From assembly GCA_014728215.1 (NCBI GenBank), contig WJLZ01000165.1, positions 1-35,931 on the forward strand: DNA of 35,931 nt. The letters are read 5' to 3'. The translations under genes were made by a program, and so were the position numbers. A model generated the notes under the pieces. It had not been told where the DNA came from, searched no databases, and worked only from the letters and a program-made list of their open reading frames with translations. Every line of letters begins with the position of its first letter. Position 1 is the first letter of the stretch. Source of the DNA: Chitinivibrionales bacterium (lineage in GTDB: Bacteria > Fibrobacterota > Chitinivibrionia > Chitinivibrionales > WJKA01). Positions 24,875-32,158 of this stretch are shown in pieces.

Positions 24875-26041
24875 ATGGCAGTAACCATCAGTGCAACAAT
24901 ACTCTTCTGGCTTTCACTCTTCCTTTTGATCTGGGCCTATGGAGGATTCTCTTTTTTCCTCTCCTTTGTGAGCAGGTTTGTTAAAAAACCGGTAAGAGAT
25001 TTTTCCTTTAAGCCAGCGATTACAATTTTTATTCCCGCTTATAATGAAGAAAAAGTAATTGCCGAAAAGATAGACAATTGCCTTGCCTTAGACTATCCCC
25101 GGGATCGTCTCGAAATAATGGTGTGTTCCGATTGCAGTTCTGATAAAACCGTTGCAATCGCGCAGTCGTACGCCGGTAAGGGGGTTAAGGTTTTTGATTA
25201 CCGGGAGCGCTCGGGCAAGACCGGCATGATAAACAAAGCCGTTCCTGTGGCTCAAGGAGAGATTGTCGTTCTTACCGATGCCAACACCATGTTTGAAACC
25301 GATGCCGTGTCGAAAATGATAAGCATGTATTCGTCGGAGAAAATCGGCGCTGTTTTGGGGCAGGTCAAACTCCGGGTGCCCGATCTGGGATATGGGCTGG
25401 ATAAAGAGGTGGTATACAGAAGTTTTGAGGCGGAACTCAAATACAGAGAAGGTCTGTTCGGTACTGCTCAGGGGGCCTTTGGGGGAATGTATTCCATTAG
25501 AAAAAAACTCTTTAAACCTTTGCCTCCCAATGCATATTCCAATGATGATTTTCTTACCCCCATGAAAATAATGAGCAGAGGGTATAAGGTTTTATTTGAT
25601 AAAGAAGCCGTTTCGCATGAAGATACGGCGATGAATGTGGAGGAAGAATTCAGGAGACGGGTACGGATTGGTGCGGGAAATTTTCAATCGTTCTTTTTTC
25701 TTCTTCCCATGCTCAATCCTTTTCGGGGAACAGCGTTCCTTTTTTATTTATCTCATAAAGTCCTGCGCTGGTTTTCTCCCATGCTTTTAATTCTTGTACT
25801 GACAGCGAACATTTTTTTGATTTCCGAGCCGATTTATCTGGTGTTGTTTCTCTTTCAGGGAGCCTTTTATGCTACTGCCTTAATCGGCTGGATATTATCG
25901 AAAGTAAAAATCAATCTGCCTATGGTTTCATCAATTTATCACTTTTCTTCTATGAATCTGGCGGTGCTTCTGGGTTTTTTCAAATGCCTTCGGGGCATAA
26001 AGAGTGCAGTCTGGCAATCGACGGAAAGGGCAGTCGTATGA
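24875..26041 (+). CDS. Membrane family 2 glycosyltransferase, processive type
   Basis: A 388-residue inverting GT2 with one N-terminal membrane helix (about residues 6-28), a cytoplasmic GT-A domain, and about three C-terminal membrane helices from 285 onward. The catalytic domain has ITIFIPAYNEE, VCSDCSSDKT, VVLTDANTMF (D-x-N instead of D-x-D) and NDDFLTPMKI, then RRRVRIGAGNFQSFF where processive synthases have QxxRW. The layout recalls PgaC, NodC and hyaluronan-synthase-type enzymes, which extend and export a polysaccharide, but a single-transfer role on a lipid carrier is also possible. It overlaps the formyltransferase by four bases (ATGA), indicating coupling. Confidence 0.88.
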   Translation: MAVTISATILFWLSLFLLIWAYGGFSFFLSFVSRFVKKPVRDFSFKPAITIFIPAYNEEKVIAEKIDNCLALDYPRDRLEIMVCSDCSSDKTVAIAQSYAGKGVKVFDYRERSGKTGMINKAVPVAQGEIVVLTDANTMFETDAVSKMISMYSSEKIGAVLGQVKLRVPDLGYGLDKEVVYRSFEAELKYREGLFGTAQGAFGGMYSIRKKLFKPLPPNAYSNDDFLTPMKIMSRGYKVLFDKEAVSHEDTAMNVEEEFRRRVRIGAGNFQSFFFLLPMLNPFRGTAFLFYLSHKVLRWFSPMLLILVLTANIFLISEPIYLVLFLFQGAFYATALIGWILSKVKINLPMVSSIYHFSSMNLAVLLGFFKCLRGIKSAVWQSTERAVV

Positions 26042-26787
26042 AAGTGTTGATAATTACCGAAGAAGATGTTTTTTATATTTATGAATTCTTCAAACATTTT
26101 TTCCCCCTTGCCCGCAAAGCAGATTATACGGTGAGTGGTATTACCATCTTACCCCCTTTTAACAAGCGCTCTACGGCAGCATTGGCAAAACAGATGTATG
26201 GTTTTTACGGTCTGTTCAATTTTCTCAGGATGGGTTCGCTCTATGCATTCCGAAAATTTGCGGGGTTCAGTGTCGAGCAACTTGCCAAAAAGTACGGCAT
26301 ACCTTCTCTGGACACTCAAAATGTCAACGATCCCGCCTATATCGAAAAAGTCAGAGAAAACAGGATCGACTGCATTGTTTCGATTGCCGCGCCCCAGATC
26401 TTTAAAGGCCCTCTGCTTGATTCCGTTCCCAAAGGATGTATTAATTCTCATTCGGCGCTGCTTCCCGAGAATAAGGGGATGATGCCTGTTTTCTGGGGTA
26501 TGTATTCGGGTAACCCGTATATAGGTGTGACAATTCATTATATGGATAAAAAACTCGATAGCGGAGATATTGTCAAGCAGAAAAAAGTGGAAGTCGGCAA
26601 TGAATCACTCCATGAAATGATAATAAAAACCAAGCGTTTAAGCGCCCATCTTATCGATGAATCGCTCCGGGAAATAATGGCCGGCAGAGTACAACGTAGT
26701 CCGATGCCTCAGGGAGGGTCGTATCATTCATTCCCAACGCCGCAGGAAGTGAAAGAATTTAAGCGGCGGGGCAAGAGAATTTTATAG
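26038..26787 (+). CDS. Formyltransferase-family enzyme (sugar or amino-sugar N-formylation)
   Basis: From ATG 26038 the protein has 249 residues with a formyl_trans_N fold. It contains the 10-formyltetrahydrofolate site and catalytic Asn136 and His138 in GCINSHSALLPENKG, plus Asp177 in SGDIV, the triad conserved in methionyl-tRNA formyltransferase, ArnA and sugar N-formyltransferases. It lacks the C-terminal tRNA-binding domain of Fmt and is fused to no dehydrogenase, unlike ArnA. I chose this start because it overlaps the GT2 stop; the longer ORF from 25984 lies inside the glycosyltransferase. Neighbours point to an amino sugar on a glycan or lipid carrier as substrate. Confidence 0.87.
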   Translation: MKVLIITEEDVFYIYEFFKHFFPLARKADYTVSGITILPPFNKRSTAALAKQMYGFYGLFNFLRMGSLYAFRKFAGFSVEQLAKKYGIPSLDTQNVNDPAYIEKVRENRIDCIVSIAAPQIFKGPLLDSVPKGCINSHSALLPENKGMMPVFWGMYSGNPYIGVTIHYMDKKLDSGDIVKQKKVEVGNESLHEMIIKTKRLSAHLIDESLREIMAGRVQRSPMPQGGSYHSFPTPQEVKEFKRRGKRIL

Positions 26788-26851
26788 GCGGAAATGTATT
26801 TTGTAATTAGTGATTCTCGGATACGAACCATTAGAAAAAAACGTCTGCACC

Positions 26852-27670
26852 ATGAAAAATGCCTTTTCTATCGACCTTGAAGATTGGTTCTGTGTTAATA
26901 ATCTCAAGGAGGTCATCGATTATTCTTCATGGGATACAAAAGAGCTTCGCGTCGTACCGAATACCCGAAAACTCCTCTCTATTCTCGATACGCACAACGT
27001 AAAATGTACGGTTTTTGTTCTAGGATGGATCGCCGAACGAGTTCCTGAACTGATTAGAGAAATTGATGAGGCCGGTCATGAGATTGCTACCCATGGATAT
27101 GCTCATTTATTTGTGAAAGAGATAACCCCCGATATTTTTGAAAAGGATCTCAAGGAATCATTGAAGATGATCAGGGCAGCCGTTGATACGGAGATCAGAG
27201 GCTATCGTGCCCCTTCATTTTCTGTTAAAGTAGAACAGAAAGGGATTTTCGACATACTGGCACGAAATGGAATCCGATACGACTCATCAGTGTTTCCCAT
27301 TGCATTTCATCCGGACTACGGCAATTCTCTGTCCTGCCTTTCTCCCTTTAAAGTCACCGAAGAAATTATCGAATTTCCCATGGGCTGTTTTCGTCAATTC
27401 GGTGTTAATCTGCCCTGCTGCGGAGGAGGTTATTTCAGGTTGCTCCCCTACCGATTTATCGCCCACGGCATTCGGCAGTGCAATAAAGAAGGAAGGCCGG
27501 TTGTTTTTTACATTCATCCGTGGGAACTCGACCCAGGGCAGCCAAGGGTTAAATTGCCGGCGATAAAAACATTCAGGCATTATTATAATCTCGAAAAAAC
27601 AGAGGTGCGGCTTAATCGCCTTCTGTCTCAATTTGAGTTCGATACGATCAGGTCGGTTTACGGAATATAG
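26852..27670 (+). CDS. Polysaccharide deacetylase, XrtA/PEP-CTERM-locus type
   Basis: A 272-residue NodB-fold carbohydrate esterase family 4 protein, starting MKNAFSIDLEDWF, which is how the exopolysaccharide/PEP-CTERM-locus subfamily begins. Metal and catalytic motifs: Asp8 with E10/D11, H81-x3-H85 (HGYAH), GYRAPSFS near 117-124, and FYIHPWELDP near the C-terminus; the region after SPFKV resembles DUF3473. No signal peptide is seen, so it acts in the cytoplasm or on a carrier-linked substrate at the membrane. A GTG at 26810 would add 14 unconserved residues. By analogy with ArnD it could deformylate rather than deacetylate; this is inference from the adjacent formyltransferase. Confidence 0.9.
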   Translation: MKNAFSIDLEDWFCVNNLKEVIDYSSWDTKELRVVPNTRKLLSILDTHNVKCTVFVLGWIAERVPELIREIDEAGHEIATHGYAHLFVKEITPDIFEKDLKESLKMIRAAVDTEIRGYRAPSFSVKVEQKGIFDILARNGIRYDSSVFPIAFHPDYGNSLSCLSPFKVTEEIIEFPMGCFRQFGVNLPCCGGGYFRLLPYRFIAHGIRQCNKEGRPVVFYIHPWELDPGQPRVKLPAIKTFRHYYNLEKTEVRLNRLLSQFEFDTIRSVYGI

Positions 27671-27711
27671 AGGAATTACGATTATTTGAATTATAATGTG
27701 AGGAGTAAGGT

Positions 27712-28209
27712 ATGAAGCAGGAGAATTGTCTGGAAGTTATTCCTGAAGCACTCGGACAGATTACGGGTAAGGGCGCTTTTCTAACGGTTGCTGATGGCGA
27801 CAGGCTTAACACAATGACTATCGGATGGGCAACGATAGGATATGTATGGAAAAGAAATATTATGACTGCAGCGGTGCGCCTGAGCCGTCATACGTTCTCA
27901 CTGATTGAAAATTCGGATAATTTCAGTGTATCGGTTCCCACCGTCGATATGGCGAAGGAACTTGCTTTCTGTGGATCCAAATCGGGAAGCGACTATGATA
28001 AATTCAAGGAATGCAATCTCGAGATTGTCGATCCACAGAAAATCACAACACCGATCATAAAAATGCCGGGGCTTCATTTTGAATGCACAATCGTTTACAA
28101 ATCAGCCATGGATCCATCTTTTATGACTCCTGATTTTGAAGCGATATACCCGAAAAAGGATTATCATACGCTCTATTATGGTGAAATAGTTGATTGCTAC
28201 CGTATCTGA
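27712..28209 (+). CDS. Flavin reductase-like FMN-binding protein
   Basis: A 165-residue split-barrel flavin protein of the flavin_reduct/DIM6-NtaB type. It opens with EALGQITGKGAFLTVADGDRLNTMTIGWATIG, split here over residues 11-42, followed by RLSRHTFSLIENSDNFSVSVP, matching FMN-binding strands and the conserved His. It probably binds FMN and transfers electrons from NAD(P)H; substrate unknown. Some relatives are annotated as rubredoxin-like oxidoreductases. A strong ribosome site GAGGAG precedes ATG 27712. It follows the deacetylase by 41 bases and precedes the HAD gene by 37 bases, so could be in the same operon, but the link to glycan chemistry is unclear. Confidence 0.85.
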   Translation: MKQENCLEVIPEALGQITGKGAFLTVADGDRLNTMTIGWATIGYVWKRNIMTAAVRLSRHTFSLIENSDNFSVSVPTVDMAKELAFCGSKSGSDYDKFKECNLEIVDPQKITTPIIKMPGLHFECTIVYKSAMDPSFMTPDFEAIYPKKDYHTLYYGEIVDCYRI

Positions 28210-28246
28210 CCTGTAAATTTATCGCCGTTGAGATCTGGAGAAACAG

Positions 28247-29032
28247 ATGACAGTGGAAAAGGAATCGATCAAAGGAAAATCGGCGTTTATTTGCGATATG
28301 GACGGCGTGATTTATCACGGTAACCGTCTGCTTGAAGGCGCTGGTGAATTTGTAGCGTGGTTGAAAAAAAATGATAAGCGATTTCTCTTCCTGACCAACA
28401 GCAGTGCATCCACAAGAAAGGAGCTGAAACAGAAGCTTGCAAGAATGGGGATCGAGCTTCAGGAACAGCACTTTTATACCAGCGCACTCGCTACCGCCCA
28501 GTTTTTAAGCTGGCAACTTCCCCAGGGAAGTGCCTATGTTATTGGTGAAGGTGGCCTTATCAATGCGCTCTATGATGTTGGATTTTCTTCAAACGAAATC
28601 AACCCCGACTACGTGGTTGTCGGGGAAACCAGAGCATACAATTATGAAAAAATCGAACGCGCGGTACGATTGGTGCTCGATGGTGCAAAGCTTATCGGGA
28701 CCAATTCCGATATTACCGGGCCCACCGAGAAAGGGATAGTCCCTGCCTGCAGGGCGCTGATTTCGCCGATTGAACTGGCTACCGATACCCGCGCCTATTT
28801 TATCGGTAAGCCAAACCCGCTGATTATGCGGCATGCACTGAAAGAACTCGGTTGCAGGAGGGAAGAAACTATCATTATCGGTGACAGAATGGATACCGAT
28901 ATTATTGCAGGAATCGAATCGGAAATCGATACAGTGTTGGTTCTTTCGGGTGTTACTGCCGAGGCGGATTTACTGAAATATCCCTATCAGCCAAAAGTTG
29001 TCATGAAAGATATCGGACAATTATTTAAATAA
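28247..29032 (+). CDS. HAD-superfamily class IIA phosphatase (NagD-like)
   Basis: A 261-residue HAD phosphatase with motif I D17-M-D19 (CDMDGVIYHG), motif II FLTNSSAST, GKPNPLIM (motif III lysine) and IGDRMDTDI (motif IV). The HTP-like cap between motifs II and III is the C2 type of NagD, a nucleotide or sugar-phosphate phosphatase. The cytoplasmic substrate cannot be specified. GGAG lies 7 bases before ATG 28247. It ends 34 bases before the convergent rmd-like gene. Sugar-phosphate dephosphorylation would fit the glycan context. Confidence 0.9.
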   Translation: MTVEKESIKGKSAFICDMDGVIYHGNRLLEGAGEFVAWLKKNDKRFLFLTNSSASTRKELKQKLARMGIELQEQHFYTSALATAQFLSWQLPQGSAYVIGEGGLINALYDVGFSSNEINPDYVVVGETRAYNYEKIERAVRLVLDGAKLIGTNSDITGPTEKGIVPACRALISPIELATDTRAYFIGKPNPLIMRHALKELGCRREETIIIGDRMDTDIIAGIESEIDTVLVLSGVTAEADLLKYPYQPKVVMKDIGQLFK

Positions 29033-29066
29033 TCATCAGGTGCGATTATGAACACACATCATTCTG

Positions 29067-30008
29067 TCAGCGGTTCTTAAGACTCTTCAGCCAGTAGGCA
29101 TACAGATCATCCAGGGTTTTTTCGATTGAGATTCCGGGTTTCCATCCGGTATGGGAGCGGAGCTTTGTATTGTCACCAGCAATCTTCGGGCTTGCTTTAT
29201 GGGATCGCAGTTTCTGTTTTGATTGTTCTACGGTAATTTTTTTATCGGTTTTGCCCAGAAGGCAGGTGAGGATATAATCCAGCGATACCGTATCTCCCCG
29301 GCAAACATTATAGGTTTCACCTTTCTTTCCTTTTGTACAGATCCGATAGTATGCTTCAACGACATCCCGAACATCGGAAAAGTCGATTTCTACCTCAAGA
29401 TCACCGACTTTAATTTTTGAGTCGCCCTTTGTTTCGCTGATTTCTGCAATTTGTTTTGCCCAGTCGGAACAGACAAATCGTGGAGATTGTCCGGGACCGG
29501 TGTGGTTGAAAGAGCGGGAAAATCTGATGTCCAGTCCGAATTGACGAACATATTGAATGCCGATCATTTCCGCACTGAATTTTGATATACCGTAAAAATC
29601 GGTGGGGGCCGGGGGTGTCTGTTCAGCTATTAAATCCGAAACAGCATTGCTTCCGTACTCTTTCGACGACCCAACCACAAGGACTCGCGCCGATGGGCAA
29701 CTGTTTCGGACCGCATCGAGCAGTGAAACTGTCCCCATAATATTAATTTCGAGTGCCCTGCCCGGTGTGGCGTCGGCGTCGGGGAGATAGCTGATAGCGG
29801 CAAGATGATAGATATAGTCGGGCCGAACACGGTCCAAAAGGTGTAACATACTTGCATTATCAAGGATATTAATCTGAGAATAGTCGACTTTCGGCCAGGG
29901 ACACTGAGCCCATTGATCGATACCCACCACAGTATGGCCGTGAGAAAGAAGACTCTTCGCTAAATATCCACCGACAAATCCGGTTACCCCGGTGATTACA
30001 GAGACCAC
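29067..30008 (-). CDS. rmd: GDP-4-dehydro-6-deoxymannose reductase-like SDR
   Basis: A 313-residue extended short-chain dehydrogenase. The NAD(P) motif is ITGVTGFVGGYLA (5-17); catalytic Tyr139 and Lys143 are in DFYGISKFSAE, with SSKEYG (114-119) upstream. The family-specific NHTGPGQSPRFVCSDWAKQI and VRDVVEAYY, and the final KLRSHTGWKPGISIEKTLDDL-type region, match the Rmd branch (GDP-4-keto-6-deoxymannose to GDP-D-rhamnose) or GDP-mannose 4,6-dehydratase homologues. No gmd partner is in the window. The start is GTG 30008 with a poor ribosome site. It is last of the minus-strand cluster and separated from the GT9 gene by 194 bases. D-rhamnose supply is inference. Confidence 0.82.
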   Translation of the reverse strand: MVSVITGVTGFVGGYLAKSLLSHGHTVVGIDQWAQCPWPKVDYSQINILDNASMLHLLDRVRPDYIYHLAAISYLPDADATPGRALEINIMGTVSLLDAVRNSCPSARVLVVGSSKEYGSNAVSDLIAEQTPPAPTDFYGISKFSAEMIGIQYVRQFGLDIRFSRSFNHTGPGQSPRFVCSDWAKQIAEISETKGDSKIKVGDLEVEIDFSDVRDVVEAYYRICTKGKKGETYNVCRGDTVSLDYILTCLLGKTDKKITVEQSKQKLRSHKASPKIAGDNTKLRSHTGWKPGISIEKTLDDLYAYWLKSLKNR

Positions 30009-30202
30009 AACAGTATTCTTTTGAAAATTTACTATTTAAACTATACGGCTATGGCTTAGAAGCCATGCCATACTTTCTTTTAGATCATATGTGTGTTTAT
30101 GCCGACGCAATGTATCTGAATAAAATAATTCTGCAACAGCATAACTCATTATCAAAATAATATTTATTGTCCTGTCGATGAAAAGATAGAGGGAAATACC
30201 TG
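30009..30202 (-). other. Non-coding gap with small hairpin between GT9 and rmd-like genes
   Basis: The 194 bases hold no convincing ORF. A hairpin at 30047-30069 has arms ATGGCTT/AAGCCAT plus GGC/GCC around a bulged T. On the minus strand it is followed by GTATAGTTTAAA rather than a T-run, so it is a doubtful terminator. The gap could hold a separate promoter for the rmd-like gene. Confidence 0.3.
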
Positions 30203-31156
30203 TTACGAAATCAGAGAAAAGACATTTTCAAGCACATTCCGCACCGTAACAGATTCTATACATTCTCTGGTGCAGTGAGGACCTGTCTTTTTTTTCGCAT
30301 GACAGGGAGAGCAAAGGCACGTCGATTGGACAATCGAGAGCGGAGCACCGAAGGGTTTCCATATTCGGGGATCGGAAGGGCCGAAAATAACAACCCCGGG
30401 ACATCCAACTGCACCAGCCAGGTGAGCAATGCCTGAGTCGTTTCCAATGAAAAGGGTACACTGAGAAAGAAATGCGGCAACATGCGGAAGCGGTTTGTTT
30501 CGAAGAATATTATGATGCCATGCTCCATCGGGCAGTGGATCATCCGGGCCTGCAATCCAGAAAACAGTATATCCATTTTTATGCAGTGCTGCGGCTATCT
30601 GTTCAAATCGATCTTTTGGCCAGTTTTTCAAAACACTTCCGCTTCCAGGATGAATGGCGACAATATTTTCAGCTTCACCAGCCAGGTGTCGCGCTTTTTC
30701 CAGATGGACCGGTTGGGGAATGAGATATGGACAGTTTTCGAGTTCGATTTCCTTCCCCAGATACCCGGCAAGGGCTTCATAATGGTATCGAATTTTCAGC
30801 ATATCAGTATCGGGAATGGGCTCCTGTGAGACGATTTTATCAATACCACTCCTTTTTAAATTGGTGATTAGAGGAGAATTGTTGTCGGCAAATACCAATG
30901 CTGAAGATAAGCCTGGATAAAGCGGTGGCAATTCTTTACTATTTTTGTAAGTTGATGAAAATAATCGGCAAAAGCACGCTTTATCGATATCCAGGATTTC
31001 ATCAAAGCAGTCGTATTCTTTTCCCAGAATGCCGGTAGCTTTTTTTCCTAAAAATATCCGGTGGTGACCAAGGTGATTTCGATTCCAGAGTTTTACGGTA
31101 GGCAGTGTGGTAATAAAATCACCAACTCCGCCGGCATGGTAGATTAATGTTGCCAT
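30203..31156 (-). CDS. Glycosyltransferase family 9
   Basis: From ATG 31156 the protein has 317 residues. This start overlaps the GSCFA gene by 13 bases and gives the family N-terminus MATLIYHAGGVGDFITTLPTV; the longer frame to 31351 lies inside the GSCFA gene. The C-terminal half has IHPGSGSVLKNWPKDRFEQI and the donor-site IGNDSGIAHLAGAVG followed by FGPSDPRIWKPFG, as in ADP-heptose:LPS heptosyltransferases. A cysteine-rich tail (CLCSPCHAKKKTGPHC) resembles that of the other GT9 in the window. Probably transfers a heptose or other sugar to an envelope glycan. Donor unknown; the GSCFA and lyase-like neighbours imply a decorated polymer. Confidence 0.88.
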   Translation of the reverse strand: MATLIYHAGGVGDFITTLPTVKLWNRNHLGHHRIFLGKKATGILGKEYDCFDEILDIDKACFCRLFSSTYKNSKELPPLYPGLSSALVFADNNSPLITNLKRSGIDKIVSQEPIPDTDMLKIRYHYEALAGYLGKEIELENCPYLIPQPVHLEKARHLAGEAENIVAIHPGSGSVLKNWPKDRFEQIAAALHKNGYTVFWIAGPDDPLPDGAWHHNILRNKPLPHVAAFLSQCTLFIGNDSGIAHLAGAVGCPGVVIFGPSDPRIWKPFGAPLSIVQSTCLCSPCHAKKKTGPHCTRECIESVTVRNVLENVFSLIS

Positions 31157-32157
31157 AGGGAAGAAAAATATTCTTTTTCCTTTGAGAGGTCTATCTCTTT
31201 GTACTCTTTTTCCAGCCGATCGAGGGTAGCCAGTTGGCCTTGAGCGAAACGAGAAACAGCATCGGAGGATGTCGTTTTTATTTTGTGTTTCATGGCTTGA
31301 AGGACGGGCTTGAAAGATTGTATAAATCGACCGAAACGCTCGGACATGCACGCCTGTTGAAATCGAGATCGGATATACTCCACAGCTGTTTCACTGGGAT
31401 GAACCATATCGGCAGCATAGAACCGGTAATCCCTGAGTTCATCCATCATGATTTCATAGGAAGGAAAATAATAGAGTTTTTCATATCTTTTCTCGAGTGT
31501 ATGGAGGGCGGCAAAGAGGTGGGATTTGCTTATGCAATTTTCATGGACGCTGTCCCGGAGATGACGCACCGGGCTGATTGTTATAATAAGCTGAATATCC
31601 GGACGATGCTTGAGAAGAGAATCAAAGGTACGGGAGCACATCTCGGTAATTTCCCCGGGAGAAAGAAGCATTCGATCGAAATGGTCGTGAGGAAGCGTAT
31701 GGCAGTTGGCGACAACTTTCTTTTCGTTGCACAATTTATAAACAAATGCCGTTCCGAAAGTCACTATGCAAAAGTCTGCATTTGTGAGTGACTGGATTGC
31801 ACTGTCGAATTCTCGATTGATCGATTGAAGGCATTCGTCTTTGTTTTTGGCGCTAAATTGTGTATGATGATCAAAACTTCGCCAGAGCCCATTGTATTCA
31901 AAGAGCTCGTTTTCGCTATACCCTTTGTGATTCAGAACTCGATTAATCATGGCGCAGATCGAGGCGGGGTTATAAAGAATGCCGGTGGGATGCATGCAGA
32001 GAGATGCATGATATTCGGCGAGCATGGCGCCGATATGAGTTGCGAAGCATGATCCTGTGCTGAAAACAGTGTGGGAAAGATCGATTTTTTTACAGCAGGA
32101 GGTGACAGGTACAACCGTCCTGAAAAGCGGATGACATTCTTGTGGTTTAGTGGTCAT
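31144..32157 (-). CDS. GSCFA-domain protein (SGNH-hydrolase-like)
   Basis: A 337-residue protein with the name motif G35-S-C-F-A39 in SHTVFSTGSCFATHIG, then DFCIVTFGTAFVY and ISPVRHLRDSV, and near the C-terminus AADMVHPSETAVEYI, whose D-x-x-H-P matches the catalytic Asp-His block of SGNH/GDSL esterases. GSCFA proteins are poorly characterised; an esterase or acyltransferase role on glycans is inference from the fold. I chose ATG 32157, one base after the preceding stop, because the conserved region then begins normally; the frame reaches 32280 inside the neighbour. No signal peptide is visible, so it may act in the cytoplasm. It sits between the lyase-like and GT9 genes. Confidence 0.82.
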   Translation of the reverse strand: MTTKPQECHPLFRTVVPVTSCCKKIDLSHTVFSTGSCFATHIGAMLAEYHASLCMHPTGILYNPASICAMINRVLNHKGYSENELFEYNGLWRSFDHHTQFSAKNKDECLQSINREFDSAIQSLTNADFCIVTFGTAFVYKLCNEKKVVANCHTLPHDHFDRMLLSPGEITEMCSRTFDSLLKHRPDIQLIITISPVRHLRDSVHENCISKSHLFAALHTLEKRYEKLYYFPSYEIMMDELRDYRFYAADMVHPSETAVEYIRSRFQQACMSERFGRFIQSFKPVLQAMKHKIKTTSSDAVSRFAQGQLATLDRLEKEYKEIDLSKEKEYFSSLWQH

Positions 32158-32158
32158 A

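Noticed and set aside
30047-30069. Hairpin as a terminator after the GT9 gene
   Set aside because: No T-run follows on the minus strand and the stem includes a bulge.
31234-31791. 185-codon plus-strand frame opposite the GSCFA gene
   Set aside because: Opposite a recognisable protein with intact motifs, and no plus-strand signals surround it.
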